A DNA stretch of 64,000 nt from VRUE01 sp963817945 (GCA_963817945.1 CAWFQH010000004.1:474804-538803); one strand, 5' to 3'; positions 16,651 through 25,740 are shown, counted from the first letter of the stretch. The notes: a model not told the origin generated them from the sequence alone. Program-made: numbers and translations.

Positions 16651-17918
16651 CAGTCCTCCTCTTCCCCGCGTTGGCGGATCCTATGCGCCATCCGCGACTG
16701 CAACGACCAGAGCTCGATGAAGCCCGGCGCGGCGGCCTGCGAGAAGAGACCGCCGGACTCGGCAAAAGATGCGAGGTCGGCGTCGTAGACCGCGTTGGGC
16801 GAGGAGCGGGTGACAACGCGGACGCCGCCTTTGTAGAGCCGTAGTCCGATCGTCCCCGTCACCTGGGCGTTGACCGCATCCATGTAAGCGTCGAGGTCGG
16901 AGCGCAGCGGCTCCCACCAGAGCCCGGCGTAGACCAGGTAGGCCCACTTGTCGTCGAGGCTGGGCTTGAGCTGGTTCTGGTGAATCGTGCCGACCAACTT
17001 CTCCAGCTCGGCGTGGGCGGTGAGCAGGATTGCCGCCGCCGGCGCCTCGTAGATGTCGCGCACCTTCAGCCCGACGATGCGGTCCTCGATGTGGTCGACG
17101 ATGCCGACCCCGTGGCGACAGCCGATCTCGGCGGCACGTTCGAGCAGCTCGACCGGCGCCAGCCGCTCGTCGTTGAGGGCGACCGGAACACCCGCCTCGA
17201 ACTCGACCATCACCGTCTCCGCCTCGTCGGGCGCCTGCTCGGGCCGTGTCACGAGCTGGAAGACGTCGTCCTCCGGAGCGTGATTGAGATCCTCAATCCA
17301 GCGGCCCTCCGAAGAGCGACCCCAGAGGTTGTCGTCGATCGAGTAGGGCGGCGCCTCGGTCCCGCCCTTGACCGGGATCCCGTGCTCGCGCGCGTAGGCG
17401 ATCTCCTCCTCGCGGCCCATCTGCCAGGAGCGCACCGGCGCGATCGTCTTCAGCTCGGGTGCGAGCGTCGCCACCGTCGCCTCGATCCGCACCTGGTCGT
17501 TGCCCTTGCCCGTGCAGCCGTGAGCGATCGTGTCGCAGCCGCTCGCCCGCGCCTGCTCGACCGCCAGCTCGGCGATCAGCGGGCGCCCCAGCGCGGTGAA
17601 GAGCGGGTAGCCGCCGCCGTAGAGGGCGTTGGCCTTTATCGCCGGCAGGACGAACTCGCGCGCGAACCGCTCGCGAGCGTCGACTACGTGGCACTCGAGC
17701 GCACCCAGCCGCTTCGCCTTGTCTTCGATCACGGCGTAGTCCTCGTCGGGCTGGCCGAGGTTGACCGTGAGGCAGACGACCTCCGCCCCGTAGCGGTCCT
17801 GGATCCACTTCAGCATCACGCTGGTGTCGAGTCCGCCCGAGTAGAGCAGCAGAACTCGGCGCACCGCGGCGGGGTCGGCCTCGTAGCTGGCCGTTCGCTG
17901 CTGCTCGGGCGCCTCCAT
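16650..17918 (-). CDS. argG: Argininosuccinate synthase
   Basis: ArgG joins citrulline and aspartate with ATP in arginine biosynthesis. The N-type ATP pyrophosphatase loop is LLYSGGLDTSVMLKW at residues ~23-37. 'DTIAHGCTGKGNDQVRIE' and 'EEEIAYAREHGIPV' are family hallmarks, followed by 'SIDDNLWGRSSEGRWIEDL'. Length (422 aa) is normal for the longer, type-2 form. It is the last arg gene of the cluster, separated from the upstream membrane protein by 163 bases, so it may have an extra promoter. It overlaps the 51-residue gene by TGATG. No sign of damage. Confidence 0.97.
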   Translation of the reverse strand: MEAPEQQRTASYEADPAAVRRVLLLYSGGLDTSVMLKWIQDRYGAEVVCLTVNLGQPDEDYAVIEDKAKRLGALECHVVDARERFAREFVLPAIKANALYGGGYPLFTALGRPLIAELAVEQARASGCDTIAHGCTGKGNDQVRIEATVATLAPELKTIAPVRSWQMGREEEIAYAREHGIPVKGGTEAPPYSIDDNLWGRSSEGRWIEDLNHAPEDDVFQLVTRPEQAPDEAETVMVEFEAGVPVALNDERLAPVELLERAAEIGCRHGVGIVDHIEDRIVGLKVRDIYEAPAAAILLTAHAELEKLVGTIHQNQLKPSLDDKWAYLVYAGLWWEPLRSDLDAYMDAVNAQVTGTIGLRLYKGGVRVVTRSSPNAVYDADLASFAESGGLFSQAAAPGFIELWSLQSRMAHRIRQRGEEED

Positions 17919-18081
17919 CAGATGGTTGGTTTCGCGGCCGCGTGTGCCTGGAGGCGCACGTGGCCAAGCAGATCAAGGACGCAGGGCGCAGTCTTTGGTG
18001 GAGCCAAAGGCAAGCCCGAGGACGCAGAGATGCGCAGCGCCACATGCGTCATCCAGGTGCGCAGGGTCGTGGAATCAGCCA

Positions 18082-18426
18082 TCAAGGCGCTTCGATCCCG
18101 CCGCTGTCGTCTTCTTCGGTGGTCGTCGTATCCGTCGTCGGGGAGGTCGTCGTGGTGGAGTCGGCCGTCTCCGTTTCCTCGGTCGTCGTCTCCTCGGCAG
18201 TCGTTTCCTCGGTCGTGGTCTCCTCGGTGCTCGTCGGCAGCGTCGTCGCTTCGGTGGGGATCGAGGTCGCCTCTCCGCCCCCGTCGCTGTCGGCGATCAC
18301 GACGATCGCGATCGCGAGGCCGGCGATCACCGCGATCAGGCCGGCGACGAGGAGTCGCATGTTCCCGTGGGGCGGCCGGCCCGGATGCTCGGGCTGGCCC
18401 ATCACGCGGGTGCGATCGTCGTGCAT
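18082..18426 (-). CDS. Single-pass membrane protein with Thr/Glu-rich external tail
   Basis: The 114-residue protein from ATG 18426 begins with a charged cytoplasmic segment. One transmembrane helix follows (LLVAGLIAVIAGLAIAIVVIA, ~25-45). After it the chain is almost pure Thr, Glu and Ser in TTEETTTEETTAEETTTEE-like repeats (residues ~60-100), giving a rod-like, probably wall-spanning tail. The repeat is also visible in the DNA (18150-18240, CTCGGTCGTCGTCTC-type units). It sits between the coiled-coil gene and argG. No known domain. The repeat makes copy-number change likely between strains. Confidence 0.6.
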   Translation of the reverse strand: MHDDRTRVMGQPEHPGRPPHGNMRLLVAGLIAVIAGLAIAIVVIADSDGGGEATSIPTEATTLPTSTEETTTEETTAEETTTEETETADSTTTTSPTTDTTTTEEDDSGGIEAP

Positions 18427-18448
18427 CAGATCGCCGGCTCCATGGCCG

Positions 18449-18940
18449 CTACTCGTCCTCCGATCCCAGGATCGCCTCGAGGATCTCCTTCGCATCCTCG
18501 ATCTCGAAGCCGTGCCGAAGCCGCTCCTCGATTTCCTCGCGGCTGGCGCCGGAGATCGCCATCTGCGTGGCCAGCAGGCGCGCGCCTGCGGAGGTCGAAC
18601 GGCGGGGGGCCGCAGGCTCGTCGGGCTCCGGAGCCGGCTGCACCGGCCGCAAGCGCCTCTCGCCGGGCTCTCCCGAGCCAGGCTCATCGTCGCCTTCGGA
18701 GTCCTGGTAGCCACGCCCGAGCGGATCGAGCTCGTCCGCAAGCTCACGCAGCCGTTCGGCGACGATGCGATCGGCGCGCGCGCGCGCATCGACGATGTGC
18801 TGGCGGGCCTGCTCCTCGGCGTCGTCGATCACCGCCGCGGCCGCTTTCTCAGCAGCCTCGACGATCGCAGCCAGACGCTCGGCGGCATCGGCGGCGGAGT
18901 TCAGGCGCCGCCCGTCCCTGGGAAGCTTCTCGGAGCTCAT
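18449..18940 (-). CDS. Coiled-coil protein coupled to argD, unknown
   Basis: 163 residues. ATG 18940 overlaps the argD stop as ATGA, so it is translated with argD. Residues 15-70 form a helical, Ala/Glu/Arg-rich coiled coil ('ADAAERLAAIVEAAEKAAAAVIDDAEEQARQ' course) like DivIVA or ATP-synthase b-type stalks. The centre is a Pro/Glu/Ser-rich linker. The last 45 residues are a compact helical motif (LLATQMAISGASREEIEERL, then EDAKEILEAIL). I do not recognise a function; the design suggests a scaffold or polar protein rather than an enzyme of arginine synthesis. The same strand and coupling imply cotranscription with arg genes. Confidence 0.62.
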   Translation of the reverse strand: MSSEKLPRDGRRLNSAADAAERLAAIVEAAEKAAAAVIDDAEEQARQHIVDARARADRIVAERLRELADELDPLGRGYQDSEGDDEPGSGEPGERRLRPVQPAPEPDEPAAPRRSTSAGARLLATQMAISGASREEIEERLRHGFEIEDAKEILEAILGSEDE

Positions 18941-20127
18941 CGAGCCGCACAGCTTAGGAGCGATTCGCCGATCAGCGCAACCGCCTGCTCGATTTGGGCC
19001 AAATCGACCGTCAACGGCGGCAACAGGCGCAGGCTCCGAGGCTCCGGAGCGTTGACGACCAGGCCGCGGCGCAGCAGGTCCGTCCCAACCCGTGCTGCGT
19101 CGATTCCCTCGCCGAGCCCAACGCCGACCATAAGCCCGCGGCCGCGCACTTCGACGACCCCCTCGAGCTCCAGCAGCCCCTCGCATAGCGTCGTCCCCAG
19201 CTCCCGCACGCGGCGCAGCAGTGCCGGATCGTCGACCAGGTCGAGCACGGCCAGCCCTGCGGCGGAAGCTACGGCGCCGCCGGCGAAGGTGGAGCCGTGG
19301 TCGCCGGCCTCGAGCACGTCTCCTACCTCGGGCGTCGTCACGCAGGCGCCGACCGGCAGGCCGCCGCCCAGCGCCTTGGCGCTGGTCAGCACGTCGGGCC
19401 GCACGAGAGTCTGCTCATAAGCCCATAGCGAGCCAGTCCGGCCGACACCGGTCTGGATCTCGTCGAGGATCAACAGCGCCCCGGCCTCGTCGCACGCTTG
19501 CCGCGCTGCCAGCAAGGCCTCGTCGCTGACCGGGTAGACGCCGGCCTCGCCCTGGATCGGCTCGATCAGGACCGCGGCCGTGCTCTCCCCGACCGCGTCG
19601 CGCAGCGCCGCGTCGTCGTCGAACGGCACCGAGCGGAACCCCGGCAGCATCGGCCCGATCGCCTCGTTGCGGGCCAAGGTCGGGGTCGCCGCCAACGCTC
19701 CGTAGGTGCGGCCGTGGAAGTCGCTCTCGAAGCTGATGATCTCCGGCGCCTCGATTCCCCGTCGGCGGGCGTGCTTGCGTGCGACCTTGATCGCGCACTC
19801 GTTGGCCTCGGTGCCCGAGTTGGAGAGGAAGACACGGCCGCCGAGGCTCGACGCCGAGAGGCGCTCGGCGAGCCGCACCATCGGTTCGGTGTAGAAGAGG
19901 TTGGAGACGTGCATCAGGCGGCCGGCCTGCTCGCGTACCGCCTCGACCACGTCGGGGTGGCAGTGACCGACCGAGCAGACCGAGATCCCGGCCAGGAAGT
20001 CGAGGTACTCGTTGCCCTCGGCGTCCCAGAGCCGCGCCCCCTCGCCCCGCACGAACTCGACCGGCGCCCGCCGGTAGGTTTGCATCAGGTAGCGCTCCTC
20101 CAGCGCCTGCAGGTCGGTGAGGTTCAT
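18937..20127 (-). CDS. argD: Acetylornithine aminotransferase
   Basis: A PLP class III aminotransferase converting N-acetylglutamate semialdehyde to N-acetylornithine. Of 396 residues, motifs include 'FLAGISVCSVGHCHPDV', 'FLSNSGTEANECAIKVARKHA', 'ESDFHGRTYGALAAT' and 'LLILDEIQTGVGRTGSLWAYE'. The PLP lysine is in LTSAKALGGGLP, near residue 245. The phosphate-binding 'GSTFAGGAVASAAGLAVL' follows. It lies 52 bases after argB and overlaps the next gene by ATGA. It may also serve as succinyl-DAP aminotransferase, as ArgD does in some bacteria. No anomalies. Confidence 0.96.
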   Translation of the reverse strand: MNLTDLQALEERYLMQTYRRAPVEFVRGEGARLWDAEGNEYLDFLAGISVCSVGHCHPDVVEAVREQAGRLMHVSNLFYTEPMVRLAERLSASSLGGRVFLSNSGTEANECAIKVARKHARRRGIEAPEIISFESDFHGRTYGALAATPTLARNEAIGPMLPGFRSVPFDDDAALRDAVGESTAAVLIEPIQGEAGVYPVSDEALLAARQACDEAGALLILDEIQTGVGRTGSLWAYEQTLVRPDVLTSAKALGGGLPVGACVTTPEVGDVLEAGDHGSTFAGGAVASAAGLAVLDLVDDPALLRRVRELGTTLCEGLLELEGVVEVRGRGLMVGVGLGEGIDAARVGTDLLRRGLVVNAPEPRSLRLLPPLTVDLAQIEQAVALIGESLLSCAAR

Positions 20128-20179
20128 GAGCTGCGAACGGCGTCGAAAACCAACCCTGGCCGGAACGCGGGCGCCGCGC

Positions 20180-21025
20180 TCACGGAGTCACCATCGTCCC
20201 AATGCCGGCGTTGGTGAACAGCTCCAGCAACAAGCTGTGCGGCTTGCGACCGTCGATGATGTGGGCGGAGTGGGCGCCGCCGTGGACGGCGTCGACGCAG
20301 GCCTGCAGCTTCGGTCGCATCCCTCCCTCGATCCCGCCGAGTTTCTGTTCGACCTCGAGCACGGCGGCGTGGCTGATCAGGGAGTTGGAGTCCGTCGGGT
20401 CGGCCAGCCAGCCCTCGACGTCGGTGAGAAAAATGGCCTTGTGGGCGCCGAGTGCGGCGGCGACCTTTCCCGCCGCCTCGTCGGCGTTGACGTTGTAGGG
20501 GCGACCCTCGGCATCGGCGGCGGAGGAGGCGATCACCGGGATGTAGTCCTCGGCGATGTGGTTGAGCACGTCGACGTCGACGTGCTCTACCGTGCCGACG
20601 AAGCCGACCTCGTCGACGTTGGCGACCGGCGCGACCTCGAACAGGGAGCCGTCCTGGCCGGAGAGCCCGACCGCCGGCTGGCCGTGCGAGTTGAGCCGCT
20701 GCACGATGTCGGAGTTGAGCTTGCCGAGCAGGACCATCCGTGCCACCTCGACCGTCTCCGGGTCGGAGACGCGCAGGCCCTCGTGGAAGCGCACCTCGAT
20801 CCCAAGTCGCTCCATGTAGCGGGTGATCTCGGGCCCGCCCCCGTGGACGATCACCGGGTTGAGGCCGACGTACTTGAGCAGGACGATGTCGGTCGCGAAG
20901 TCCTCGCGCAGCTGCTGGTCGCGCATCGCGGCGCCGCCGTACTTGATGACGACGGTGCGGCCGTGGAACTCCTTGATGTAGGGGAGCGCCTCGAGAAGCG
21001 TGTCGATGCTGGCGTTCGTGTTCAT
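20180..21025 (-). CDS. argB: Acetylglutamate kinase
   Basis: ArgB phosphorylates N-acetylglutamate, the committed kinase step of arginine synthesis. The 281-residue chain shows the amino-acid kinase fold: 'VVIKYGGAAMRD', 'LLKYVGLNPVIVHGGGPEI', 'LGKLNSDIVQRLNSHG', 'NVNADEAAGKVAAALGAHKAIFLTDVEG' and 'GGIEGGMRPKLQACVDAVHGG'. It starts at ATG 21025, 8 bases after the argJ stop. ArgB of this type is often arginine-feedback-inhibited through a long N-terminal helix. The short N-terminus (MNTNASIDTLLEALPYIKEF) includes that helix, so inhibition is plausible. Confidence 0.97.
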   Translation of the reverse strand: MNTNASIDTLLEALPYIKEFHGRTVVIKYGGAAMRDQQLREDFATDIVLLKYVGLNPVIVHGGGPEITRYMERLGIEVRFHEGLRVSDPETVEVARMVLLGKLNSDIVQRLNSHGQPAVGLSGQDGSLFEVAPVANVDEVGFVGTVEHVDVDVLNHIAEDYIPVIASSAADAEGRPYNVNADEAAGKVAAALGAHKAIFLTDVEGWLADPTDSNSLISHAAVLEVEQKLGGIEGGMRPKLQACVDAVHGGAHSAHIIDGRKPHSLLLELFTNAGIGTMVTP

Positions 21026-21033
21026 CTGCCCGA

Positions 21034-22227
21034 TCAGGTCGTGTACTCGGCGTTGATGCGAACGTACTCGTAACCGAGATCCGAGAACCAGACATGGGCG
21101 GCGTGGTCGCCGCGTCCCAGGCGCAGCCCGATCTCCGCCTCGGCGGCCTCCCCACCCAGCTCGGCTGCATCGATCGACTCGGCCCCGATCTCTTCCAGGT
21201 CCTCGCCGGCCAGCGCCATCCCGGCCGCCTGCGCGATCCGCCCCCAGTTCGGGTCGCGCCCGAACAATGCCGTCTTGACCAGGGGCGAGTTGGCAATCGC
21301 CCGCGCCACTCGCTCCGCCTCGGCGGCCGAGGCGGCCCCCTCGACCTGCACCCGGCCGACCCGGGTCGCGCCCTCGCCGTCGGCGACTATCTCGATCGCC
21401 AGCTGCTGCAGCACAGCGTCGAGCAGCTCCTGTGGCAGCGGCGCGCCGGAGGCGCCCGTCGCCTGCAGGAGGACGGTGTCGTTGGTGCTCATCTGCCCGT
21501 CGACCGTGATTCGCTCGAAGGAGGCGGCGACAGCGGAGCGGAGCATCGCCGCGGCGTCCTCGGCCACCGCGTCGGTCTGCACGAAGCAGAGCATCGTCGC
21601 GAAGCCGGGCTGGATCATGCCGCCGCCCTTTGCCTGTGCGGAGAGGGTGACCCCGCCCGCGCGCAGCGTGCAGCTCTTGGCCCAGCGGTCGGTGGTGAGG
21701 ATCGCGTCGGAGAAGGCACTCCCGCCGTTCGGCGAGAGGTTGGCAGCGGCGGCGCCGATCCCGTCGAGGACGGCGTCGATCGGCAGCGGCACACCGATCA
21801 CCCCGGTCTCGGCCACGGCTACGGTGCTCGGCTCGAGGTTCAACTCGGCGGCGGCCGTCTCGCACATCGCCCAGGCGTCGGCAAGGCCCTGCTCGCCAGT
21901 CTCGGCGTTGGCGTTGCCGGCGTTGACGACGGCCGCGCGTACGCCGCCGGCGTCGACCCGCTTGCGGCAGACGCGGACGGGGGCGGCGGCAGAGGCGTTC
22001 GGGGTTAGCAGCAGGGCCGAGGCGACCTGCGGCTCGTCGCAGACGAGCAGGCCGACGTCGGTCTTGCCGCTCCCCTTGAGGCCGCAATGCGCGGCGCCGG
22101 CGCGGAAACCCGGCGCCAGCTGCGCGGGATCGAGTTCCTCTACGTCGGCCGGCGGCTCGACCCAGCGCGACCTGAAGAAGCCATCACGCCGGCTGCTCCG
22201 CTTCGCGTCCGCTGCCGGCGGGGTCAC
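21034..22227 (-). CDS. argJ: Glutamate N-acetyltransferase / amino-acid acetyltransferase
   Basis: ArgJ moves acetyl from acetylornithine to glutamate and so closes the cyclic arginine pathway. It is an autoprocessing Ntn-type enzyme: the cleavage region reads KGGGMIQPGFATMLCF, with the Thr of FAT|M the expected new N-terminal nucleophile. Upstream 'VNAGNANAETGEQGLADAW' and downstream 'SFERITVDGQMSTNDTVLL' are family blocks. The start is GTG 22227, which overlaps the argC stop as GTGA, with GGAGGGG upstream. The 397-residue size is typical. The presence of argJ means acetyl is recycled, so an argE is not required. Confidence 0.95.
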   Translation of the reverse strand: MTPPAADAKRSSRRDGFFRSRWVEPPADVEELDPAQLAPGFRAGAAHCGLKGSGKTDVGLLVCDEPQVASALLLTPNASAAAPVRVCRKRVDAGGVRAAVVNAGNANAETGEQGLADAWAMCETAAAELNLEPSTVAVAETGVIGVPLPIDAVLDGIGAAAANLSPNGGSAFSDAILTTDRWAKSCTLRAGGVTLSAQAKGGGMIQPGFATMLCFVQTDAVAEDAAAMLRSAVAASFERITVDGQMSTNDTVLLQATGASGAPLPQELLDAVLQQLAIEIVADGEGATRVGRVQVEGAASAAEAERVARAIANSPLVKTALFGRDPNWGRIAQAAGMALAGEDLEEIGAESIDAAELGGEAAEAEIGLRLGRGDHAAHVWFSDLGYEYVRINAEYTT

Positions 22228-23255
22228 CGGAGCCCCTCCGTCTCGTCGAGGCCGAGCATCAAGTTTAGGCACTGCACGGCTTGACCGGAGGCGCCCTTCC
22301 AGAGGTTGTCGAGCGCCGAGAAGGCGAGCACGCGGCCGCGCTCCTCGACGGTGACGTAGACGTGGCACTCGTTGCTGTCGCGCACGTCGCGCAGCCCGGG
22401 CGGCGAGTCGACGAAGTGCACGAACGGCTCACCCGCGTAGCGCTCTGCGTAGAGCGCCTGCACCTCCTCCTTGGCGATCGGCTCGGTCGTCTGCGCGTAG
22501 CAGCTGGTCAGCTCGCCCTGGTCGAGCGGCAGCAGGTGCGGGACGAAGGTGACCGGCGCCGGGCTGCCGAGGGCTGCCAGCTCCTGCTCGATCTCGGGCC
22601 GATGGCGGTGGCCCTCGGTCTTGTAGGCGAATGCGTTCTCGTCCATGGTCACGTAGTGCATCGCGTCGCCGCCGCCGCGGCCGGCGCCGGAGACGCCTTG
22701 CTTGGCGTCGATCACAACATCGGCGAGCAACCCCTTCTCGGCCAGCGGCGCCAGGGCCAGCACGCTCGCCGTCGGGTAGCAGCCGGGTACCGCGACCAGC
22801 TCCGCCTCGCGCAGCTCGTCGCGGTACATCTCGGTCAAGCCGTAGAGAGCGCCCTCGAGCAGCTCCGGTGCGCCGTGCTCGCCGTACCAGCGCTCGTAGG
22901 TGGGCAGGTCGCGCAGGCGGAAGTCGGCCGAGAGGTCGGCAACGAGGACGCCGAGTCCGCGCAGGGCGGCGACCGTCGGTGCCGAGGCTCCGTGCGGGTA
23001 GGCGACGATGGCAGCGTCGATTCCCTCCAGCGAGTCGAGGTCGAGCTCGCTCAGCTCCAAGGGCACCCGGTAGCGGGGGTAGAGGTGGTCGAGCCGGGTG
23101 CCGGCGTCGCTGCGCGAGGTGACGGCGACCAGCTCCAGCCGCGGATGGCGCCAGACGAGCTGCGCCGCGAGCGCGCCGGTGAATCCGGAGGCCCCGGCGA
23201 CGAGGACGCGTGCGGCGGGGTCGCCGCCAAGCGGTTGCGTACGCGCTTCATTCAC
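22224..23255 (-). CDS. argC: N-acetyl-gamma-glutamyl-phosphate reductase
   Basis: ArgC reduces acetylglutamyl phosphate to the semialdehyde with NADPH. The N-terminal Rossmann segment is VLVAGASGFTGALAAQLVW. The catalytic cysteine sits in VAVPGCYPTASVLALAPL (residue ~150), followed by 'GVSGAGRGGGDAMHYVTMDENAFAYK'. It starts at GTG 23255, inside the end of pheT (8-base overlap), so arginine genes are read from the pheST transcript. Length 343 aa is normal. No regulatory leader is visible between pheT and argC because there is no gap. Confidence 0.96.
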   Translation of the reverse strand: MNEARTQPLGGDPAARVLVAGASGFTGALAAQLVWRHPRLELVAVTSRSDAGTRLDHLYPRYRVPLELSELDLDSLEGIDAAIVAYPHGASAPTVAALRGLGVLVADLSADFRLRDLPTYERWYGEHGAPELLEGALYGLTEMYRDELREAELVAVPGCYPTASVLALAPLAEKGLLADVVIDAKQGVSGAGRGGGDAMHYVTMDENAFAYKTEGHRHRPEIEQELAALGSPAPVTFVPHLLPLDQGELTSCYAQTTEPIAKEEVQALYAERYAGEPFVHFVDSPPGLRDVRDSNECHVYVTVEERGRVLAFSALDNLWKGASGQAVQCLNLMLGLDETEGLR

Positions 23256-25740
23256 GGAGCGATCCCCCGATTCCGTCCAGATGCCTGGCGATGGAACCGC
23301 GCAGGTCCGCGACCTCCTCGTCGGTCAGCGTGCGGTCGGCGGCGCGGAACTCGAGTCGCAGGGCGAGGCTCTTGCGCCCCTCCCCCGCCTGCTCGCCCTC
23401 GTAGAGATCGAAGACCGTGGCTGAGCGCAGCAGCTCGCCGCCGCCGGCGAGGACGGCAGCGCGCACGCTGGCGGCGGTTACGTCGACCGACACCACGACC
23501 GCCAGGTCCTGCCGCACGGCGGGGTAGCTGGTGACGTCCTCGAAGGCCTCCTCCCCCGCCGTGGCGGCAGCCACCAGCGGCCCCAAACCGACTTCGAAGC
23601 CGGCGGCCTCGTCGAGGTCCCACTCGCGGCAGACCAGCGGGTGCAGCTCGCCCACCCAGCCGACGACCTCGCCCTCGACGGAAACCTGCGCGGCGCGGCC
23701 GGGGTGCAGGAACGGCTCGGAGACCGGCTCGAACTCCAGCGTCATGCCGAGCCTCGCCGCAAGACCTTCGAGCACGCCCTTGAGGGCGTAGAAGTCGGCC
23801 ACATCTCCGCCGCCCCGCCAGGCCTGGGGCACCAGCGGTCCCACTGCGAGGCAGGCGAGCCGGTGCGGCTCGGCGAATGGCGCCGCCCGCTCCCCCGGGA
23901 ACTCGCCAGCGAGTTCACCGACGGGCCTCAAAGCGGAATTATGGTCCGCTTTGAGGCCCGTCGGCGGGGTGTTCAAGTAGACGCGGCCGGACTCGAAGAG
24001 GGCGACCCGCTCCGCGCCGTGGGCCAAGTTGCGACGGGCGACGTCGAGCAGCGAGCCGAGGACGGTCGTCCGCATGACCGATTGGTCCTCGGAGAGGGGG
24101 TTCGAGATCGCTACGGGGGTGGCTCGCGGGTCGCCGTCCGGGATCCGCAGTCTCGCGGTCTCGTCCGGGTCAGTGAAGCTCCAGCCGACTGCCTCGTCGA
24201 AACCGAGGTCCCGCATCGCGTCCTCAACCCGCCGGCGCAGCCGCTGCTCCCGGCTCAGCCCGCCAGCCTGGCCGACGGCGGGCAGGGTTGAAGGAAGGTG
24301 CTCGTCGAGGCCGTGCACGCGCGCGACCTCCTCGATCAGGTCGACCTCGCGGGTGACGTCGTCGTGGCGATCCGGCGGCACCTCGACGGCCAGGTCTTCG
24401 CCCTCGACCTCGACGCCGAAGCCGAGCCGCTCCAAGTAGGCAACCTGATCGTCCCGCTCGATCCGCATTCCGAGCAGGTCTGCTACCCGTCCTCCGCGCA
24501 GCCGCAGTCGCAAGAGTGGCGAGATCTCGGCGGCGACGTCGATCGTCCCCGGCACCAGCTTCGCCTCGCACAGCTCGACCATCAGCCGCGAGGCGATTCG
24601 CTGCGCCCGCAGGCAGAGCTCCGGATGCAGTTGTTTCTCGAAGCGGCCGGAGGCTTCCGAGCGCAGCCCCAGCATCCGCGAAGTGCGGAGGATGTTGGTC
24701 CCGTTCCAGTTCGCCACCTCGAGCAGGACACGGGTCGTGCCCTCGGAGACCTCGGAGACCTGGCCGCCCATGATCCCGGCGATCCCAGAGGGTCCGTTGC
24801 GGTCGCAGACGAGGACCGTCTCGGCGTCCAGCTCGCGCTCGATGCCGTCGAGGGTCGTCATCTTCTCGCCCTCCTCAGCCGCTCGGACGAGCAGGGCGCC
24901 GTCCGGGACCCGGTCGAGGTCGAAAGCGTGCAGCGGCTGCGCGGTCAGCAGCATCGCGTAGTTGGTGATGTCGACGACGTTGTTGATCGGCCGCTGCCCG
25001 GCAGCGGTCAGCCGTGCCTGCAGCCAGGCGGGCGACGGACCGATCTTCACATCGGTGAAGACGCGCGCCGTGAAGCGGGGGCAGAGCTCGGGCACCTTCA
25101 CTTCGACCGAGGCGTAGTCGCCGACCTCCCCCTCCCCCTCAGCGGGCGCGTCCTCGGCCCACGGCTCCGGCCCCAGCGGCGCGCCGCTGATCGCGTGGAC
25201 CTCGCGCGCCACCCCGTAGACGCCGAGGCAGTCGACCCGGTTCGGCGTCACCTCCAGCTCCAGCACCGCGTCGCCGACCGGCAGCACCTCCGCCAGCGGC
25301 GTCCCCGGCTGGGCGCCGTCGTCCTCGAGGACGAGGATGCCAGCGGCGTCCTCGGCGATCTCCAGCTCGGCGGCGGAGAGGATCATGCCCGACGACCGCA
25401 CGCCCCGCAGCTTCGCTTCGCCGAGCTTCGTGCCGCCCGGCATCGTCGCGCCCGGCAGCGCCACCGGCACGGTCTGACCGGCGGTGACATTGGGGGCGCC
25501 GCAGACGATCGTCCGTGCCTCGCCGTCGCCGGTGTCGACCGAGCAGACGCTGAGGCGGTCGGCGTTCGGGTGCCGGTCACAGCTGAGGACCCGGCCGACG
25601 ACGAAGCCCTCGGCCGCCGGCGGCCCGAGCGTCGCCACCCGCTCCACCTCGGTCCCGGTCATCGCCAGCCGCTCGGCCAGCTCGTCGGCATTGACGCCGG
25701 GGTCGCAGTACTCGCGCAGCCATGAGTACGGGACTCTCAT
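23248..25740 (-). CDS. pheT: Phenylalanyl-tRNA synthetase beta subunit, with a palindromic insert
   Basis: PheT with PheS charges tRNA-Phe; the beta subunit carries editing and tRNA binding. The 830 residues show the N-terminal tRNA-binding EMAP-like domain (VVGRVLSCDRHPNADRLSVC), the B3/B4 editing part ('AMLLTAQPLHAFDLDRV'), B5 and the C-terminal FDX-ACB domain ('VTSYPAVRQDLAVVVS'). It overlaps pheS by ATGA and argC by 8 bases. Odd point: at 23918-23964 a perfect 20-bp inverted repeat lies in the catalytic-like domain and is translated as TPPTGLKADHNSALRPVGE, just after the FESGRVYLN strand. It appears to lengthen a loop. The frame is intact. Confidence 0.96.
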   Translation of the reverse strand: MRVPYSWLREYCDPGVNADELAERLAMTGTEVERVATLGPPAAEGFVVGRVLSCDRHPNADRLSVCSVDTGDGEARTIVCGAPNVTAGQTVPVALPGATMPGGTKLGEAKLRGVRSSGMILSAAELEIAEDAAGILVLEDDGAQPGTPLAEVLPVGDAVLELEVTPNRVDCLGVYGVAREVHAISGAPLGPEPWAEDAPAEGEGEVGDYASVEVKVPELCPRFTARVFTDVKIGPSPAWLQARLTAAGQRPINNVVDITNYAMLLTAQPLHAFDLDRVPDGALLVRAAEEGEKMTTLDGIERELDAETVLVCDRNGPSGIAGIMGGQVSEVSEGTTRVLLEVANWNGTNILRTSRMLGLRSEASGRFEKQLHPELCLRAQRIASRLMVELCEAKLVPGTIDVAAEISPLLRLRLRGGRVADLLGMRIERDDQVAYLERLGFGVEVEGEDLAVEVPPDRHDDVTREVDLIEEVARVHGLDEHLPSTLPAVGQAGGLSREQRLRRRVEDAMRDLGFDEAVGWSFTDPDETARLRIPDGDPRATPVAISNPLSEDQSVMRTTVLGSLLDVARRNLAHGAERVALFESGRVYLNTPPTGLKADHNSALRPVGELAGEFPGERAAPFAEPHRLACLAVGPLVPQAWRGGGDVADFYALKGVLEGLAARLGMTLEFEPVSEPFLHPGRAAQVSVEGEVVGWVGELHPLVCREWDLDEAAGFEVGLGPLVAAATAGEEAFEDVTSYPAVRQDLAVVVSVDVTAASVRAAVLAGGGELLRSATVFDLYEGEQAGEGRKSLALRLEFRAADRTLTDEEVADLRGSIARHLDGIGGSLRE
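23918..23964. repeat. Perfect 20-bp palindrome inside pheT
   Basis: The left arm 23918-23937 (CCGACGGGCCTCAAAGCGGA) and right arm 23945-23964 are exact reverse complements; the loop is 7 bases (ATTATGG). It lies in-frame in pheT and does not disturb the reading. An RNA stem of this strength in coding sequence is uncommon. It could be a small palindromic element or a processing or attenuation signal between pheT halves. No T-run follows on either strand, so a classic terminator is unlikely. Confidence 0.9.

Noticed and set aside
18130..18260. A repeat array resembling CRISPR
   Set aside because: The units are short, variable and in-frame, coding for Thr/Glu repeats; there are no spacers.
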